The position numbers and the translations under genes are program-made. This document shows, in pieces, positions 9,078 through 17,735 of a DNA stretch of 55,795 nucleotides. How positions within the stretch are numbered: the stretch's first letter is position 1; each line of letters begins with the position of its first letter. Source of the stretch: Granulosicoccus sp964449565 (lineage in GTDB: Bacteria; Pseudomonadota; Gammaproteobacteria; Granulosicoccales; Granulosicoccaceae). The DNA lies in NCBI GenBank assembly GCA_964449565.1, contig CAYUZB010000012.1, positions 1 to 55,795 on the forward strand. Direction: 5' to 3'. Under the pieces are notes generated by a model. That model saw only the letters and a list, made by a program, of their open reading frames with translations. It was not told the DNA's origin and did not search any database.

Positions 9078-10391
9078 ATGCAAGAATTTGCGGCCATAGG
9101 TATTTTCCTGTTTGTTCTTTTTACGTTGCTCGGAGCCGGGGTCTGGGTAGGCTTGGCATTGCTTGGTGTTGCTTACGTCGGTATGGAGCTCTTTACGGGA
9201 CGTCCACCGGGGGATGCGATGGTCACAACGATCTGGACCGCATCATCATCATGGACGCTTACTGCCTTGCCGCTATTTATCTGGATGGGCGAAATACTCT
9301 ATCGGACCCGTCTGTCAGAGGATATGTTTCGTGGTCTGTCACCCTGGATGGCACGTTTGCCGGGCGGTCTGGTACATACCAATGTTGTGGGTTGTGCGGT
9401 GTTTGCTGCAGTGTCAGGGTCTTCCGCTGCCACCCTGACAACTGTTGGCAAGATGTCCATACCGGAACTCAGGCGAAGGAAGTACCCGGAAAGCATGGTT
9501 ATCGGTACGCTGGCCGGTGCAGCAACGTTGGGACTGATGATTCCTCCGTCGCTCACATTGATTGTCTATGGCGTTACGATCAATGAATCCATTCGCAAAC
9601 TTTTTCTCGCAGGTGTCTTGCCTGGGTTGGTGCTGGCCCTGATGTTCATGGCTTATGTTGCTATCGTGTCCCGAGTATCTAAGAATTTCAATCCTGACCC
9701 AGAGCCGGTCATGAGCTTTGGTGAAAAGGTCAAGAACAGCCGTTTCCTGATACCGGTTGTGCTGCTGATCATGCTTGTCATCGGGTCCATGTATGCCGGT
9801 GTAGCCACGGCGACTGAGGCCGCTGCATTTGGGGTTATTGGTGCACTGCTGCTAGCTCTGACTCAGGGTTCTCTCTCCTGGTCCACGTTTACTACAAGTC
9901 TTATGGGTGCGACCCGAACATCCGCCATGATTGCGTTGATTTTGGCTGGTGCGGCTTTCCTATCACTGTCAATGGGATTTACCGGATTGCCAAGAGCGCT
10001 TGCCGATTTCATCGCAGAGCTAAATCTATCCCAGTTTGAGCTATTGATGGCACTGCTTGTGTTCTACATCGTTCTAGGGTGCTTTCTCGATGGCATTTCA
10101 TCAGTGGTTTTGACCATGGCGGTGGTAGAGCCGATGATCAGGCAGGCGGGAATCGATGTCATCTGGTTTGGCATTTTTGTCGTGGTTGCCGTTGAGATGG
10201 CGCAAATCACGCCACCTATTGGATTCAACTTGTTTGTGCTTCAGGGTATGACCGAGCATGAAATGGGCTATATAGCGAAAGCCGCGCTACCGATGTTTCT
10301 GATCATGGTGTTGATGGTATTTGTGCTTATTGCTGTACCTGAGCTCGCTACCTGGTTGCCAGACACGATGCGTGCGAACCCCAATCGATGA
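9078..10391 (+). CDS. dctM: TRAP transporter large permease DctM
   Basis: A 437-residue, very hydrophobic DctM-type permease with about twelve membrane segments. Family landmarks are visible: the first-half segment AAVSGSSAAT, the IPPSLTLIVYG loop, the FLAGVLPG segment, and near the end the QITPPIGFNLFVL motif. It forms the transport channel, usually driven by a sodium gradient. The ATG at 9078 has AGGAG five bases upstream. It is the last gene of the cluster and is convergent with the following DUF2059-like gene, with only 20 bases between stops. Confidence 0.93.
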   Translation: MQEFAAIGIFLFVLFTLLGAGVWVGLALLGVAYVGMELFTGRPPGDAMVTTIWTASSSWTLTALPLFIWMGEILYRTRLSEDMFRGLSPWMARLPGGLVHTNVVGCAVFAAVSGSSAATLTTVGKMSIPELRRRKYPESMVIGTLAGAATLGLMIPPSLTLIVYGVTINESIRKLFLAGVLPGLVLALMFMAYVAIVSRVSKNFNPDPEPVMSFGEKVKNSRFLIPVVLLIMLVIGSMYAGVATATEAAAFGVIGALLLALTQGSLSWSTFTTSLMGATRTSAMIALILAGAAFLSLSMGFTGLPRALADFIAELNLSQFELLMALLVFYIVLGCFLDGISSVVLTMAVVEPMIRQAGIDVIWFGIFVVVAVEMAQITPPIGFNLFVLQGMTEHEMGYIAKAALPMFLIMVLMVFVLIAVPELATWLPDTMRANPNR

Positions 10392-10411
10392 CCTGATAAC
10401 GAGCGTCGCCT

Positions 10412-11332
10412 TTATAACTCCTGCGAAGATTCGGCCAGGGCTGCTGCAGAACCCAGCTTGTCGCCGAACTCAATCGACATTTCGGTTAAAGCAGCTCGTA
10501 GCCCTTGCATGACGGTGGCAAAGTATCGCGTGTACTCATCTGTCGAGTAAAGCTTGGTCAACGCTTTGATGTCTTCGGTATTGAATCCACGGTAGATATA
10601 TGCCCGATAATTGGCAATTTGCGTTTCCAGCATTTTTTCAATAGTAGGCTGCTGAGCCCGAATGCTGGCAATGACGTCATCAAGGTCGGCGCGAGATTCT
10701 AATGGCTGAGAATAGGAAAGGCCAATCAGGTTAGCTATTTGTGTGTCGGTTAGTAGTTGCGCCGTCAATTCGCTTACGTTCAGTGACTCATGCAAGTCTT
10801 TGATCAATTCGCTTCTTGCGGCAAACTGAGTTGATGCTTGATAGATCGCCACATACGCCTCAAAGATATCATCACCCTCGGGTGATTCGAGTCGGATACG
10901 GGCTGATTTCTCTGCAGTCTGTTCGCGTTTTCTGAGATCCGAGCGATGCAAGGCGATCAGGGGGGCGTAATCTGACGGATTGAGTTCTTGTTGCAAATGA
11001 GTATATATCGAAGCCTTAATGCGATCGCTGGTGAACACGCGTTCGGCGATTTGCTTGGCAAGGTTGACGAAATCCTGTTCGATGTGATTAGCGCTTTCGG
11101 CCTCTTGAAAACTCTCGATGATGCCATCAAGAAAGTTGGTGGCTGCACGATCAGCGAACTGCTGATGATCAGCGACTATCGCGAGTTCATCGAGGTTTAT
11201 TTTGACGTTGGAGTCAGATGCATCGTTGCTGTCGCCAGCCGCAGAGCTGGAGATGCTCAATCCGATGGAGATAAAAGCGCCAATCAAAACCTGCTTTAAG
11301 GGAGCTACAGGCTTACTTGCTGAGAAGAACAT
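10412..11332 (-). CDS. Secreted DUF2059-like protein
   Basis: A 306-residue protein with a probable signal peptide (hydrophobic segment VLIGAFISIGLSISSSAAG near residues 15-33) followed by an alpha-helical body without further membrane segments. The C-terminal part (YRGFNTEDIKALTKLYSTDE, then YFATVMQ) resembles DUF2059-type sequences, where a helical segment is followed by 'eE...l..fy.s..g'. A second helical block earlier (NPSDYAPLIALHRSD) looks like an internal duplicate. The function is unknown; a periplasmic location is inferred. It is convergent with dctM, so it is probably independent of the TRAP operon. Confidence 0.7.
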   Translation of the reverse strand: MFFSASKPVAPLKQVLIGAFISIGLSISSSAAGDSNDASDSNVKINLDELAIVADHQQFADRAATNFLDGIIESFQEAESANHIEQDFVNLAKQIAERVFTSDRIKASIYTHLQQELNPSDYAPLIALHRSDLRKREQTAEKSARIRLESPEGDDIFEAYVAIYQASTQFAARSELIKDLHESLNVSELTAQLLTDTQIANLIGLSYSQPLESRADLDDVIASIRAQQPTIEKMLETQIANYRAYIYRGFNTEDIKALTKLYSTDEYTRYFATVMQGLRAALTEMSIEFGDKLGSAAALAESSQEL

Positions 11333-11567
11333 TGTCAGATACCTCGCTATTCTTGCTTGATAGCTTTTATGTGGTATACGGCTTAACGGCGGAGGCGCAC
11401 AATGCGTGACGATATTACAACACTATTGATACATTACTCACATGGAATCCGTGTTGACTTCTCACTGTTGCGTGTGGGCGCGAGACAGATCACATATGTC
11501 AACCTACCGATTTAGAGGGGTAGATAAGCGGGAGATTGTTTGAAAACATAAGGTGTTACATTTGTTG

Positions 11568-11597
11568 TTTCGACTGAGGCGTCCTCTACGCTAGGAT
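11568..11597 (+). promoter_or_regulatory. Possible promoter of TSUP/dioxygenase operon
   Basis: TAGGAT at 11592-11597 is a fair -10. TTTCGA at 11568-11573 is a weak -35 at 18-base spacing. Transcription from here would give a leader of about 125 bases containing both hairpins. Confidence 0.3.
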
Positions 11598-11617
11598 ACT
11601 GCTTCGTTTGGCCTCAT

Positions 11618-11675
11618 TGACGAGTTGCCAACTCGTCAAATGCAATCTGCTGTCAGAGGGCAATGCTCGCATTGC
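11618..11675 (+). promoter_or_regulatory. Structured 5' leader with two perfect hairpins
   Basis: The first hairpin pairs TGACGAGTT (11618-11626) with AACTCGTCA (11630-11638) around a three-base loop. The second pairs GCAATG (11660-11665) with CATTGC (11670-11675) around CTCG, and one further pair can form inside. Neither is followed by a T-run. They sit 56 bases before the TTG start of the exporter gene. No known riboswitch class was recognised; the loops lack the ACGR of guanidine-II RNAs. The role is unknown, possibly leader-mediated control or mRNA stability. Confidence 0.5.
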
Positions 11676-11731
11676 ACTTGGTGATATTGCGGTATTGCGT
11701 TTATTCAGTGTTAGCTAAGAGGCCATAGTTC

Positions 11732-12460
11732 TTGCCATTGTTTGACGTGACTTTTGTCTGGACCACATTGATACTGTTTGTCGCGTATCTGGTTCGTGGA
11801 ATTGCTGGATTTGGATCAGGCTTGATCGCGATTCCGCTACTCGCCATATTTCACCCGCTGTCGCTGGTCGTGCCAATAGTTGTTTTGCTGGATTACCTCG
11901 GTTCAGCAGCACAAGGTGTCAAGAATCGAAATGCGATCAAGTGGTCCGAGCTCACGCCTCTTCTGCCATTCACCTTGCTTGGATGTGTTATCGCCTTGTA
12001 TCTCTTTTCATCGATAGATCCGTTTGCTTTAAAACAGGCTCTAGGCGTTTTCGTATTAATTTTTGCTGTCTATCAGATCCTGCCTTTGCCTGATCTGCGG
12101 GGCTCGCGGATTTGGGCTTTCCCGGCAGGTCTGCTCGGTGGCTTGGTTGGAACCATCTTTGGTACAGGTGGGCCCTTCTACATGATTTACTTATCGTTAC
12201 GAGGTCTTGGCAAGACAGAGACAAGAGCCAGTTTTGCAAGCTATTTTTTTATCGATGGCAGTATTCGACTTATCGGGTTTCTGCTGATCGGAATGCTGAA
12301 CAAGGAACTCTTTATCGCTCTCATTGTGTTGTTGCCTGCAGCCGCAATAGGGTTACTGGTAGGAGGGCGTGTTCATACAGAGATAAGTAATAACACCTTC
12401 AAATATTTTATTAGTCTACTGCTGGTTTTCAGTGGATACCGATTATTAAACGTTACGTGA
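11732..12460 (+). CDS. TSUP-family (TauE/SafE) membrane exporter
   Basis: A 242-residue membrane protein of the TauE/SafE/TSUP family with about eight helices. The family's paired glycine-rich motifs are visible: RGIAGFGSGLIAIPLL near residue 25 and GLLGGLVGTIFGTGGP near residue 135. Members export sulfite, sulfoacetate or related small anions. The start is a TTG at 11732, supported by AGAGG at 11718-11722 nine bases upstream; no ATG is available near the family N-terminus. The gene ends nine bases before the TauD-like dioxygenase, so they form an operon. That pairing suggests export of sulfite, or of another anion released by the dioxygenase. Confidence 0.88.
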   Translation: MPLFDVTFVWTTLILFVAYLVRGIAGFGSGLIAIPLLAIFHPLSLVVPIVVLLDYLGSAAQGVKNRNAIKWSELTPLLPFTLLGCVIALYLFSSIDPFALKQALGVFVLIFAVYQILPLPDLRGSRIWAFPAGLLGGLVGTIFGTGGPFYMIYLSLRGLGKTETRASFASYFFIDGSIRLIGFLLIGMLNKELFIALIVLLPAAAIGLLVGGRVHTEISNNTFKYFISLLLVFSGYRLLNVT

Positions 12461-12469
12461 AGAGAGATT

Positions 12470-13462
12470 ATGATGAATACAATTGTGGCGAATAGCAGAA
12501 CCGAGCAAAGTGAGGCTGTTCTGGCGCCTGCACTGTACGCGGAGCACAAGAAATTCTGGTTGGACAAGCAGCCAGAATTGGGCGATATCATATTGAAGCT
12601 TCCCGATGCCTGTATCGATGAGTTTGATCGTGTAGTTAAAGCCGGGGCGGGCTCTGACTTGTCCGAAGCGGTACGAGCAGCCATCCCACAAACCGACGAA
12701 CTCGCGAGGCAGGTGCGTCATCAACTTGAGTTCGGGTGCGGTGCGGTACTAATAGACCGTATACCAGCTGAGCGCTACAGCGTCGAAGAAAACCGTAAGT
12801 TATGTGGGTACCTGTCCTCGCTGATTGCGCCGTTGATGGAGCAGAATTTCGAAGGCGTCAAGCTCTATGACGTGATGGATAAGAAGGTTGAGACTGGTGA
12901 GAAGGTAAGAAGGTCGATCACCAATCTTCGCCAGAACTATCATACTGATGGAGGCTGGGTCAGTGCGCCTGCCCGCTATATAGGATTGTATTGCATCCGT
13001 AGCGCAGAACTCGGCGGGTTCAGTCGAATCACCAGTATCATGGCAGCTTACGATGCCATGTTCAACGGAGATGAGCGTGCTGCAATTCAAAAACTCAGTG
13101 AGAGTCATCCTTGGGATCGCCAAGGTGAGCATGGTAGATCTGATCAACCCTTCGCGATGAATCCATTGTTTGTCAGTAACGAGAATGGTTTCCTATCTCG
13201 TTGGTACGAGTCGTATGTTCGAGATGGGTACGATCTGAAGGGTGAAAAAATGGACGAAGAAACCAGTCAGGCACTCGCAATTGTGGCGAAATATCTTGAT
13301 CGTCAGAATAGCATTCGTTTCCTACTTGAAACAGGGCAGTTCCAGTATGTAAACAACTACACAGTCGTACATGGGCGTGAAGCGTTTGAGGATAGTGAAA
13401 GGGTAGGAGGGCGACATTTGATACGTGTCTGGCATCAAACTTCCCCCGCTACAGAGGTGTAG
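12470..13462 (+). CDS. TauD/TfdA-type Fe(II)/2-oxoglutarate dioxygenase
   Basis: A 330-residue protein with the iron facial triad of the TauD/TfdA superfamily: H158 and D160 in YHTDGG, and H301 in VVHGREAF, followed by the oxoglutarate-binding arginine R319 in LIRVW. The overall fold and SRITSIMAAYD segment fit the family. Members hydroxylate next to sulfonate, ether, amine or carboxylate groups, using O2 and 2-oxoglutarate. AGAGAG precedes the ATG. Co-transcription with a TSUP exporter fits release of sulfite from an organosulfonate, but the substrate is not determined. The stop codon lies inside the first copy of a short direct repeat. Confidence 0.85.
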   Translation: MMNTIVANSRTEQSEAVLAPALYAEHKKFWLDKQPELGDIILKLPDACIDEFDRVVKAGAGSDLSEAVRAAIPQTDELARQVRHQLEFGCGAVLIDRIPAERYSVEENRKLCGYLSSLIAPLMEQNFEGVKLYDVMDKKVETGEKVRRSITNLRQNYHTDGGWVSAPARYIGLYCIRSAELGGFSRITSIMAAYDAMFNGDERAAIQKLSESHPWDRQGEHGRSDQPFAMNPLFVSNENGFLSRWYESYVRDGYDLKGEKMDEETSQALAIVAKYLDRQNSIRFLLETGQFQYVNNYTVVHGREAFEDSERVGGRHLIRVWHQTSPATEV

Positions 13463-13498
13463 ATATATTTGCCCGAGAGTTGTAGATATAACTGCCCG
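13458..13498. repeat. Short direct repeat at the dioxygenase stop
   Basis: Two 18-base copies at 13458-13475 and 13481-13498 agree at 16 of 18 positions (shared TGTAGATATA and TGCCCG). The first copy contains the TAG stop of the dioxygenase. The significance is unknown; it may be a replication-slippage duplication. Confidence 0.6.
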
Positions 13499-13545
13499 GA
13501 ATATTGAACTTGACTATTCGCAATAGCGCGTTTGTTCGGCTTGAT

Positions 13546-16305
13546 TCAAGCGGCCTTTTTTACGAGCGGAGTATCAAAAGCGATATGGACTGGGCAAGGT
13601 CGACTGATATGATAGCCTTGGGCATAGTTAACGCCGATATTGATTAATTCCTCGATAGCTTCTGGTGTTTCAACGAACTCGGCCACGGTTTCGATGCCCA
13701 TTGATCTGCCGACATGGTGTATGGCTCTTACCATTTCCAGATTGATTTTATCGGTTGCAATATCCTTGACAAACTGCCCGTCAATCTTGATGACATCTAC
13801 TGGCAGATTTTTAAGGTAACCGAACGAACTTAAACCCGAACCAAAATCGTCCAGCGCAACCTTGGCACCCAGTGATCGAATATTGACGAATAAATCATAA
13901 GCGACTGAAAAATGCGATATCGCAGCAGTTTCCGTGAGTTCAAACCAGAAATTTGATGGGTCAACCTGATGAGCCGAAAATTGTTCCTGGATGAATTCAA
14001 TTAAATTTGGATTAGCACATGATTGGCCAGAGAGATTTATTGAGAACGAATATTTTTCAGAGATTTCATCTGGTAAATCTTTAACAATGCCAATAGCGTT
14101 TTTGATAACCCATTTGTCGATATCATACATTAGGTCATATCGTTCAGCAGCTTGTATGAATTGCCATGGCGTTATTTCTGTACCATCTTCCTGCACCATG
14201 CGCAGTAAAAATTCATAGTGAGTTACAGGTGAATTGGGGTGATTGACACCAATCGAAGCGACAGACTGTACGTATAACTGAAAGGAATCATTGGAAAGGG
14301 ATTTCTGCAAATGAGGCAACCAATTCAGTTCGTTGGACCGCTCGCTGATGGTTTCATTGTCTTCAGAGTAGATACAGATTCCATTCCGGCCTCGATCTTT
14401 TGCCTCGTAGCAAGCGATGTCAGCAGCAGATAGAATTTCACTCAAGGTGCCGCTATTTTTATCGATGAAGACAACGCCAATGCTTGCTCGTACGGCAAAG
14501 GCTTTGTCTTCATGGTGAAAAATATAATTTTGAAAAAATGCGTAAATTTTGTCAGCGATCTTTTTCGCATTAACGGGATCGGTGTTGCTTATGATGAGTC
14601 CGAATTCATCTCCGCCAAGTCGTGACAGGATATCGCAGGGTCTTTTGATTGACTGCAAATTTTCATTGAGCTCTTGCAGTAGTAGATCTCCAGCGCGATG
14701 GCCACAAGTGTCATTCACAACTTTGAATTGATCGAGATCCATGTAGCAGATCGCATGTTTTTGATTGGTTTTTGCCAGGCTCTGGATCATTTCCCCTAGC
14801 TTGTTTTCAAAAAAATACCGGTTGGTGCAACCGGTCAAGAAATCATGATTGGCCTGAAATTCAAGCTTTTGAGTCAGACGTTTTTCGTTACTGATGTCAC
14901 GAAACACCAGGATATGGCCTGTTGTCTTATCATCCAAGGTTTTTGTCTGCACAACTGACAGGCGTAAAATTGTATCAAATGTCAAGAAATCCAATGGTTG
15001 GATATCGATTTCATGAGCTCCGCCGAGTTCGAGATCATCTAGCATTCGATGGAGTGGTAGACGCTCAAATTCTTTGTCAAGTGGTCGGAAGCTGAACATG
15101 CTGGGAAGGGTTTGCCCAATCATCGTTACAGTTGATCGACCGAACAATTCTGTTGCGGCAGGATTCAAGTGCACTATACGATGATTTATATCAAGGGTAA
15201 CGATTGCGTCCTTTATAGAATTTAGAGTTCTTTCAGCTTTTTCGCGTTCAGCAAATACCAGGTCCTTGTCGATTTGACGATTGCGTTCAGCGATACGTCT
15301 GTGATTGGCGAAAGATGCTATCAAACATATGATGAATATCACCGATATGAGCGCACACAGTATTCCGGCTAAGGTTTCCAGAGAAAAACCGATAGGTTTG
15401 GTCAGCGTGACTTTGATAGCTGATGAGTCAATCTGCCATTTATTGCTAATGGTTACTGGTTTGTAAATCGATGTCAGATAAGTTTTATCGGCCGCCTGAA
15501 AGGTACGATTGAGTAATGTATTCGACCCTTGTGGCGTTATCATTTCGATTTGGATATTGAATCCTTGGAGATCTTCAAGGCTCTCGTCAAGCGTCGAATT
15601 GAAGTTGGCTGCTATCCAGAAGCCGCCATCAAAATGTTTAAGTCTTTCTTCTTCGTCCACAGGCGGTTGGTTGCCCATGTAGACCGGAGAAAACATGTAA
15701 AGTTGACCACCCCAGGGCCATGATGATGGAAGAGTGGTTACCAGGGATTCGTTGCTCCGGGAAATACGATCGAGCTCTGTGGCAAGTGCCGGTACCGAGG
15801 CGAGGTTCGCTCCGATCATGCGCAAATTCGATGGGCTCATAGGTTCCAGCATCGATACCGGATAATATGATGCTGCTTCAGCGCTTATATTTGACTTCCC
15901 GGTGTCGTTGATATCAACAATGTGAAAATTGAATAGTCCGTTATTGCTCATGGACTCTTCAAAGGCGTCACGATCGTTTCTGCTGACAACTGCATAACGT
16001 CCGAGCGCATTGACGTAAGGAGACTGCTTGCGAAGCGTCTCGGAAAAACCGAGTAACTCACCGTTGTTTATACTGATCGACGCATAGTGCATACCCACTA
16101 AAGAGGACATCATTGTACGCACTTCGCCGACTTTACCTCCGATGCTGCGTGTTACATTGCTCGAAGATTGAGTGGCAGATTCAGACTGCTTGTCTTGGTT
16201 GAATTCAACGCCCAGATACATTACCGCGAACGACACAAGCACACACAGAAATAGTCCGCCTATCCGCTCGCTTCGGCTGAATCCAGTGAGTATGCTAAGG
16301 CGCAT
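13546..16305 (-). CDS. CHASE-PAS-GGDEF-EAL c-di-GMP enzyme (membrane sensor)
   Basis: A 919-residue inner-membrane sensor. A first helix (about 15-33) and a second (about 312-333) bracket a periplasmic CHASE-like domain. Then follow a PAS domain (about 358-475), GGDEF (about 485-655) and EAL (about 665-915). The cyclase signature GGDEF is intact at 564-568, with an inhibitory-site motif RPCD at 555-558 at the right distance. The phosphodiesterase signature reads EFLLR at 698-702 instead of EALLR, but the later motifs (NLSGQS, ELTE, DDFGSG, KIDGQFV, QGYHISRP) are present, so activity is plausible. It is encoded nine bases after a periplasmic binding protein gene, suggesting ligand presentation to the CHASE domain. 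Confidence 0.92.
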   Translation of the reverse strand: MRLSILTGFSRSERIGGLFLCVLVSFAVMYLGVEFNQDKQSESATQSSSNVTRSIGGKVGEVRTMMSSLVGMHYASISINNGELLGFSETLRKQSPYVNALGRYAVVSRNDRDAFEESMSNNGLFNFHIVDINDTGKSNISAEAASYYPVSMLEPMSPSNLRMIGANLASVPALATELDRISRSNESLVTTLPSSWPWGGQLYMFSPVYMGNQPPVDEEERLKHFDGGFWIAANFNSTLDESLEDLQGFNIQIEMITPQGSNTLLNRTFQAADKTYLTSIYKPVTISNKWQIDSSAIKVTLTKPIGFSLETLAGILCALISVIFIICLIASFANHRRIAERNRQIDKDLVFAEREKAERTLNSIKDAIVTLDINHRIVHLNPAATELFGRSTVTMIGQTLPSMFSFRPLDKEFERLPLHRMLDDLELGGAHEIDIQPLDFLTFDTILRLSVVQTKTLDDKTTGHILVFRDISNEKRLTQKLEFQANHDFLTGCTNRYFFENKLGEMIQSLAKTNQKHAICYMDLDQFKVVNDTCGHRAGDLLLQELNENLQSIKRPCDILSRLGGDEFGLIISNTDPVNAKKIADKIYAFFQNYIFHHEDKAFAVRASIGVVFIDKNSGTLSEILSAADIACYEAKDRGRNGICIYSEDNETISERSNELNWLPHLQKSLSNDSFQLYVQSVASIGVNHPNSPVTHYEFLLRMVQEDGTEITPWQFIQAAERYDLMYDIDKWVIKNAIGIVKDLPDEISEKYSFSINLSGQSCANPNLIEFIQEQFSAHQVDPSNFWFELTETAAISHFSVAYDLFVNIRSLGAKVALDDFGSGLSSFGYLKNLPVDVIKIDGQFVKDIATDKINLEMVRAIHHVGRSMGIETVAEFVETPEAIEELINIGVNYAQGYHISRPCPVHIAFDTPLVKKAA

Positions 16306-16314
16306 AATTGAATG

Positions 16315-17277
16315 CTATTGGACTTTCTTGGCTTTGCGAAGAAGCTGATCGCTGAGTTGGATGTTAGCGCCATCGAGCAAGTTGTTGTTTACCCACGTAT
16401 CGAATTTTCGATTGGTCACCAATGGAATGTCGCTAGTTCTTGTGCCTGATAGGATAGCAACTGCCGAAGATGCGGCCCATTGGCCGTGTTCTTCCGGAAT
16501 TTTGGTGTAACCAATCATTGAATACGGCATCATCCAATCGTGATTGGTCAAGCTGACGACTCTTGATTCCTGTAATGCATAGTTCTTTGCATCCTGTTCA
16601 TCCCAGTTGTTAATTCCAGAGTGGCTGCCCATGATCAGGAAATCGTAGTCTTGTGCCAGTGTCAACCCTGTCTTCCACGTAGCGAAATCTTCAGCGAGTA
16701 TGCTGTCCATGCTGATACCCATTTGCTCGGCAACTTTGTTGATACGATTGAAGTTTTTAATTTCTGACAAGGTAAATGCGCCAAGATAGGCTGCACGAGT
16801 TTGATTGTTAGATACTTTCAACGCTTGGCTTAGCATGGGTTTGATCGGCGCAATTTCCACAATTCCAGTAACGTTGCTGGCGGGAAAATCGTATTCTTCT
16901 ACTGTCCAGTTGATGCCGGAAAATACGACTGGAATGTGTGTGTCTCTTAGAAAAGGTACGATAAGAAACTTGGCTGCATTGTCGTCGGAAGTGATAACGA
17001 CATCTGGTTCAAGTTTTTTGATGAGTTCGTATGCATCTTCGCCGGCTTGCTTTTTGTGCTCGGCGGTTTTGTTGCGCTTGGTGTCCATGTCGAACTGAAC
17101 AAGCTCACAATGCCCATCTATGGTTTGTCTGAGTCCATTCTCTACACCATCGGACCACGCATATCCTTTGTGGTAAGAGGAAACGTAGAGACATAACGGT
17201 TCGTCTGATGCGAAAGCTGGAAAGCTACCAATGACGAGTAGGTTCAAGCAACAAGCGATGACTGACGGACGATACAT
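16315..17277 (-). CDS. Periplasmic ABC-type substrate-binding-like protein
   Basis: A 320-residue protein with a signal peptide (CCLNLLVIGSFPAFA) and the two-lobed fold of the 'ABC transporter substrate-binding' group related to periplasmic binding proteins. Typical segments are VITSDDNAAKFL, IPVVFSGINW and NVTGIVE. No permease or ATPase gene is nearby. It is the first gene of a two-gene operon with a CHASE-PAS-GGDEF-EAL sensor, so a sensory role (binding a ligand and signalling to the sensor) is more likely than transport. That role is inferred from context. Confidence 0.82.
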   Translation of the reverse strand: MYRPSVIACCLNLLVIGSFPAFASDEPLCLYVSSYHKGYAWSDGVENGLRQTIDGHCELVQFDMDTKRNKTAEHKKQAGEDAYELIKKLEPDVVITSDDNAAKFLIVPFLRDTHIPVVFSGINWTVEEYDFPASNVTGIVEIAPIKPMLSQALKVSNNQTRAAYLGAFTLSEIKNFNRINKVAEQMGISMDSILAEDFATWKTGLTLAQDYDFLIMGSHSGINNWDEQDAKNYALQESRVVSLTNHDWMMPYSMIGYTKIPEEHGQWAASSAVAILSGTRTSDIPLVTNRKFDTWVNNNLLDGANIQLSDQLLRKAKKVQ

Positions 17278-17735
17278 ATTTTTACCTGACTCAGATAATC
17301 GAAATCAACAAATTAATCAGGCGGTTTCAATGTCGGCGCGTCGTCCTCGCGAGAAACTGATAGTTACATTTCGATGTCGTGACTCAAAACAACACGCCAT
17401 TGTTATCGGGAGCCACAAAAGTACTTTCTACGAAATTTACCTAACCGCTTGGTGAGATCACGCAATTGCGTGCGCTCGCTGTACTTTCGGTTACTATTTA
17501 GTAAGCAATGTAGCGGCCAGAAGCGGGAGGCTTGAAGAAAATTCGTGACAAGCTATGTTTCTTAAGTGAAAAATTAATAAATCTGTCCAGTTGTAACGTT
17601 TTTCTGATGTTAGCTAAAATAAATAATGTGAACTGTTCTACAGGCTTGCTGGCAGTGGACAGTGACCATGGGAGCTAAATTCGGGTAGGTACTTGGTGTC
17701 AGAGAATGCTTGTGTTTAAGCACGTTCTTGGATGA
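17278..17735. other. 458-base intergenic region
   Basis: This AT-rich stretch separates two leftward genes. Its left end must contain the promoter of the binding-protein/GGDEF-EAL operon. A perfect 14-base palindrome at 17459-17472 is the only strong symmetric element. Near the right end, TGCTT and AAGCA pair around 17706-17722 inside an AGAA/TTCT outer pair, which could terminate the DUF2852-like gene. No convincing small gene was seen. Confidence 0.5.
17459..17472. promoter_or_regulatory. Perfect palindrome, possible operator
   Basis: CACGCAATTGCGTG is a perfect 14-base palindrome about 180 bases upstream of the binding-protein gene. Its size and symmetry fit a dimeric regulator site. The regulator is unknown. 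Confidence 0.3.

Larger units (their letters stand above)
11333..11731. other. 399-base intergenic region
   Basis: Non-coding stretch between the leftward DUF2059-like gene and the rightward TSUP/dioxygenase operon. The left part must contain the promoter of the leftward gene. The right part contains a possible promoter and two very regular hairpins (listed separately). No tRNA or credible small ORF was seen. Confidence 0.6.

Noticed and set aside
11618..11675. Guanidine-II (mini-ykkC) riboswitch
   Set aside because: Two hairpins are present, but neither loop has the ACGR sequence required by that class.
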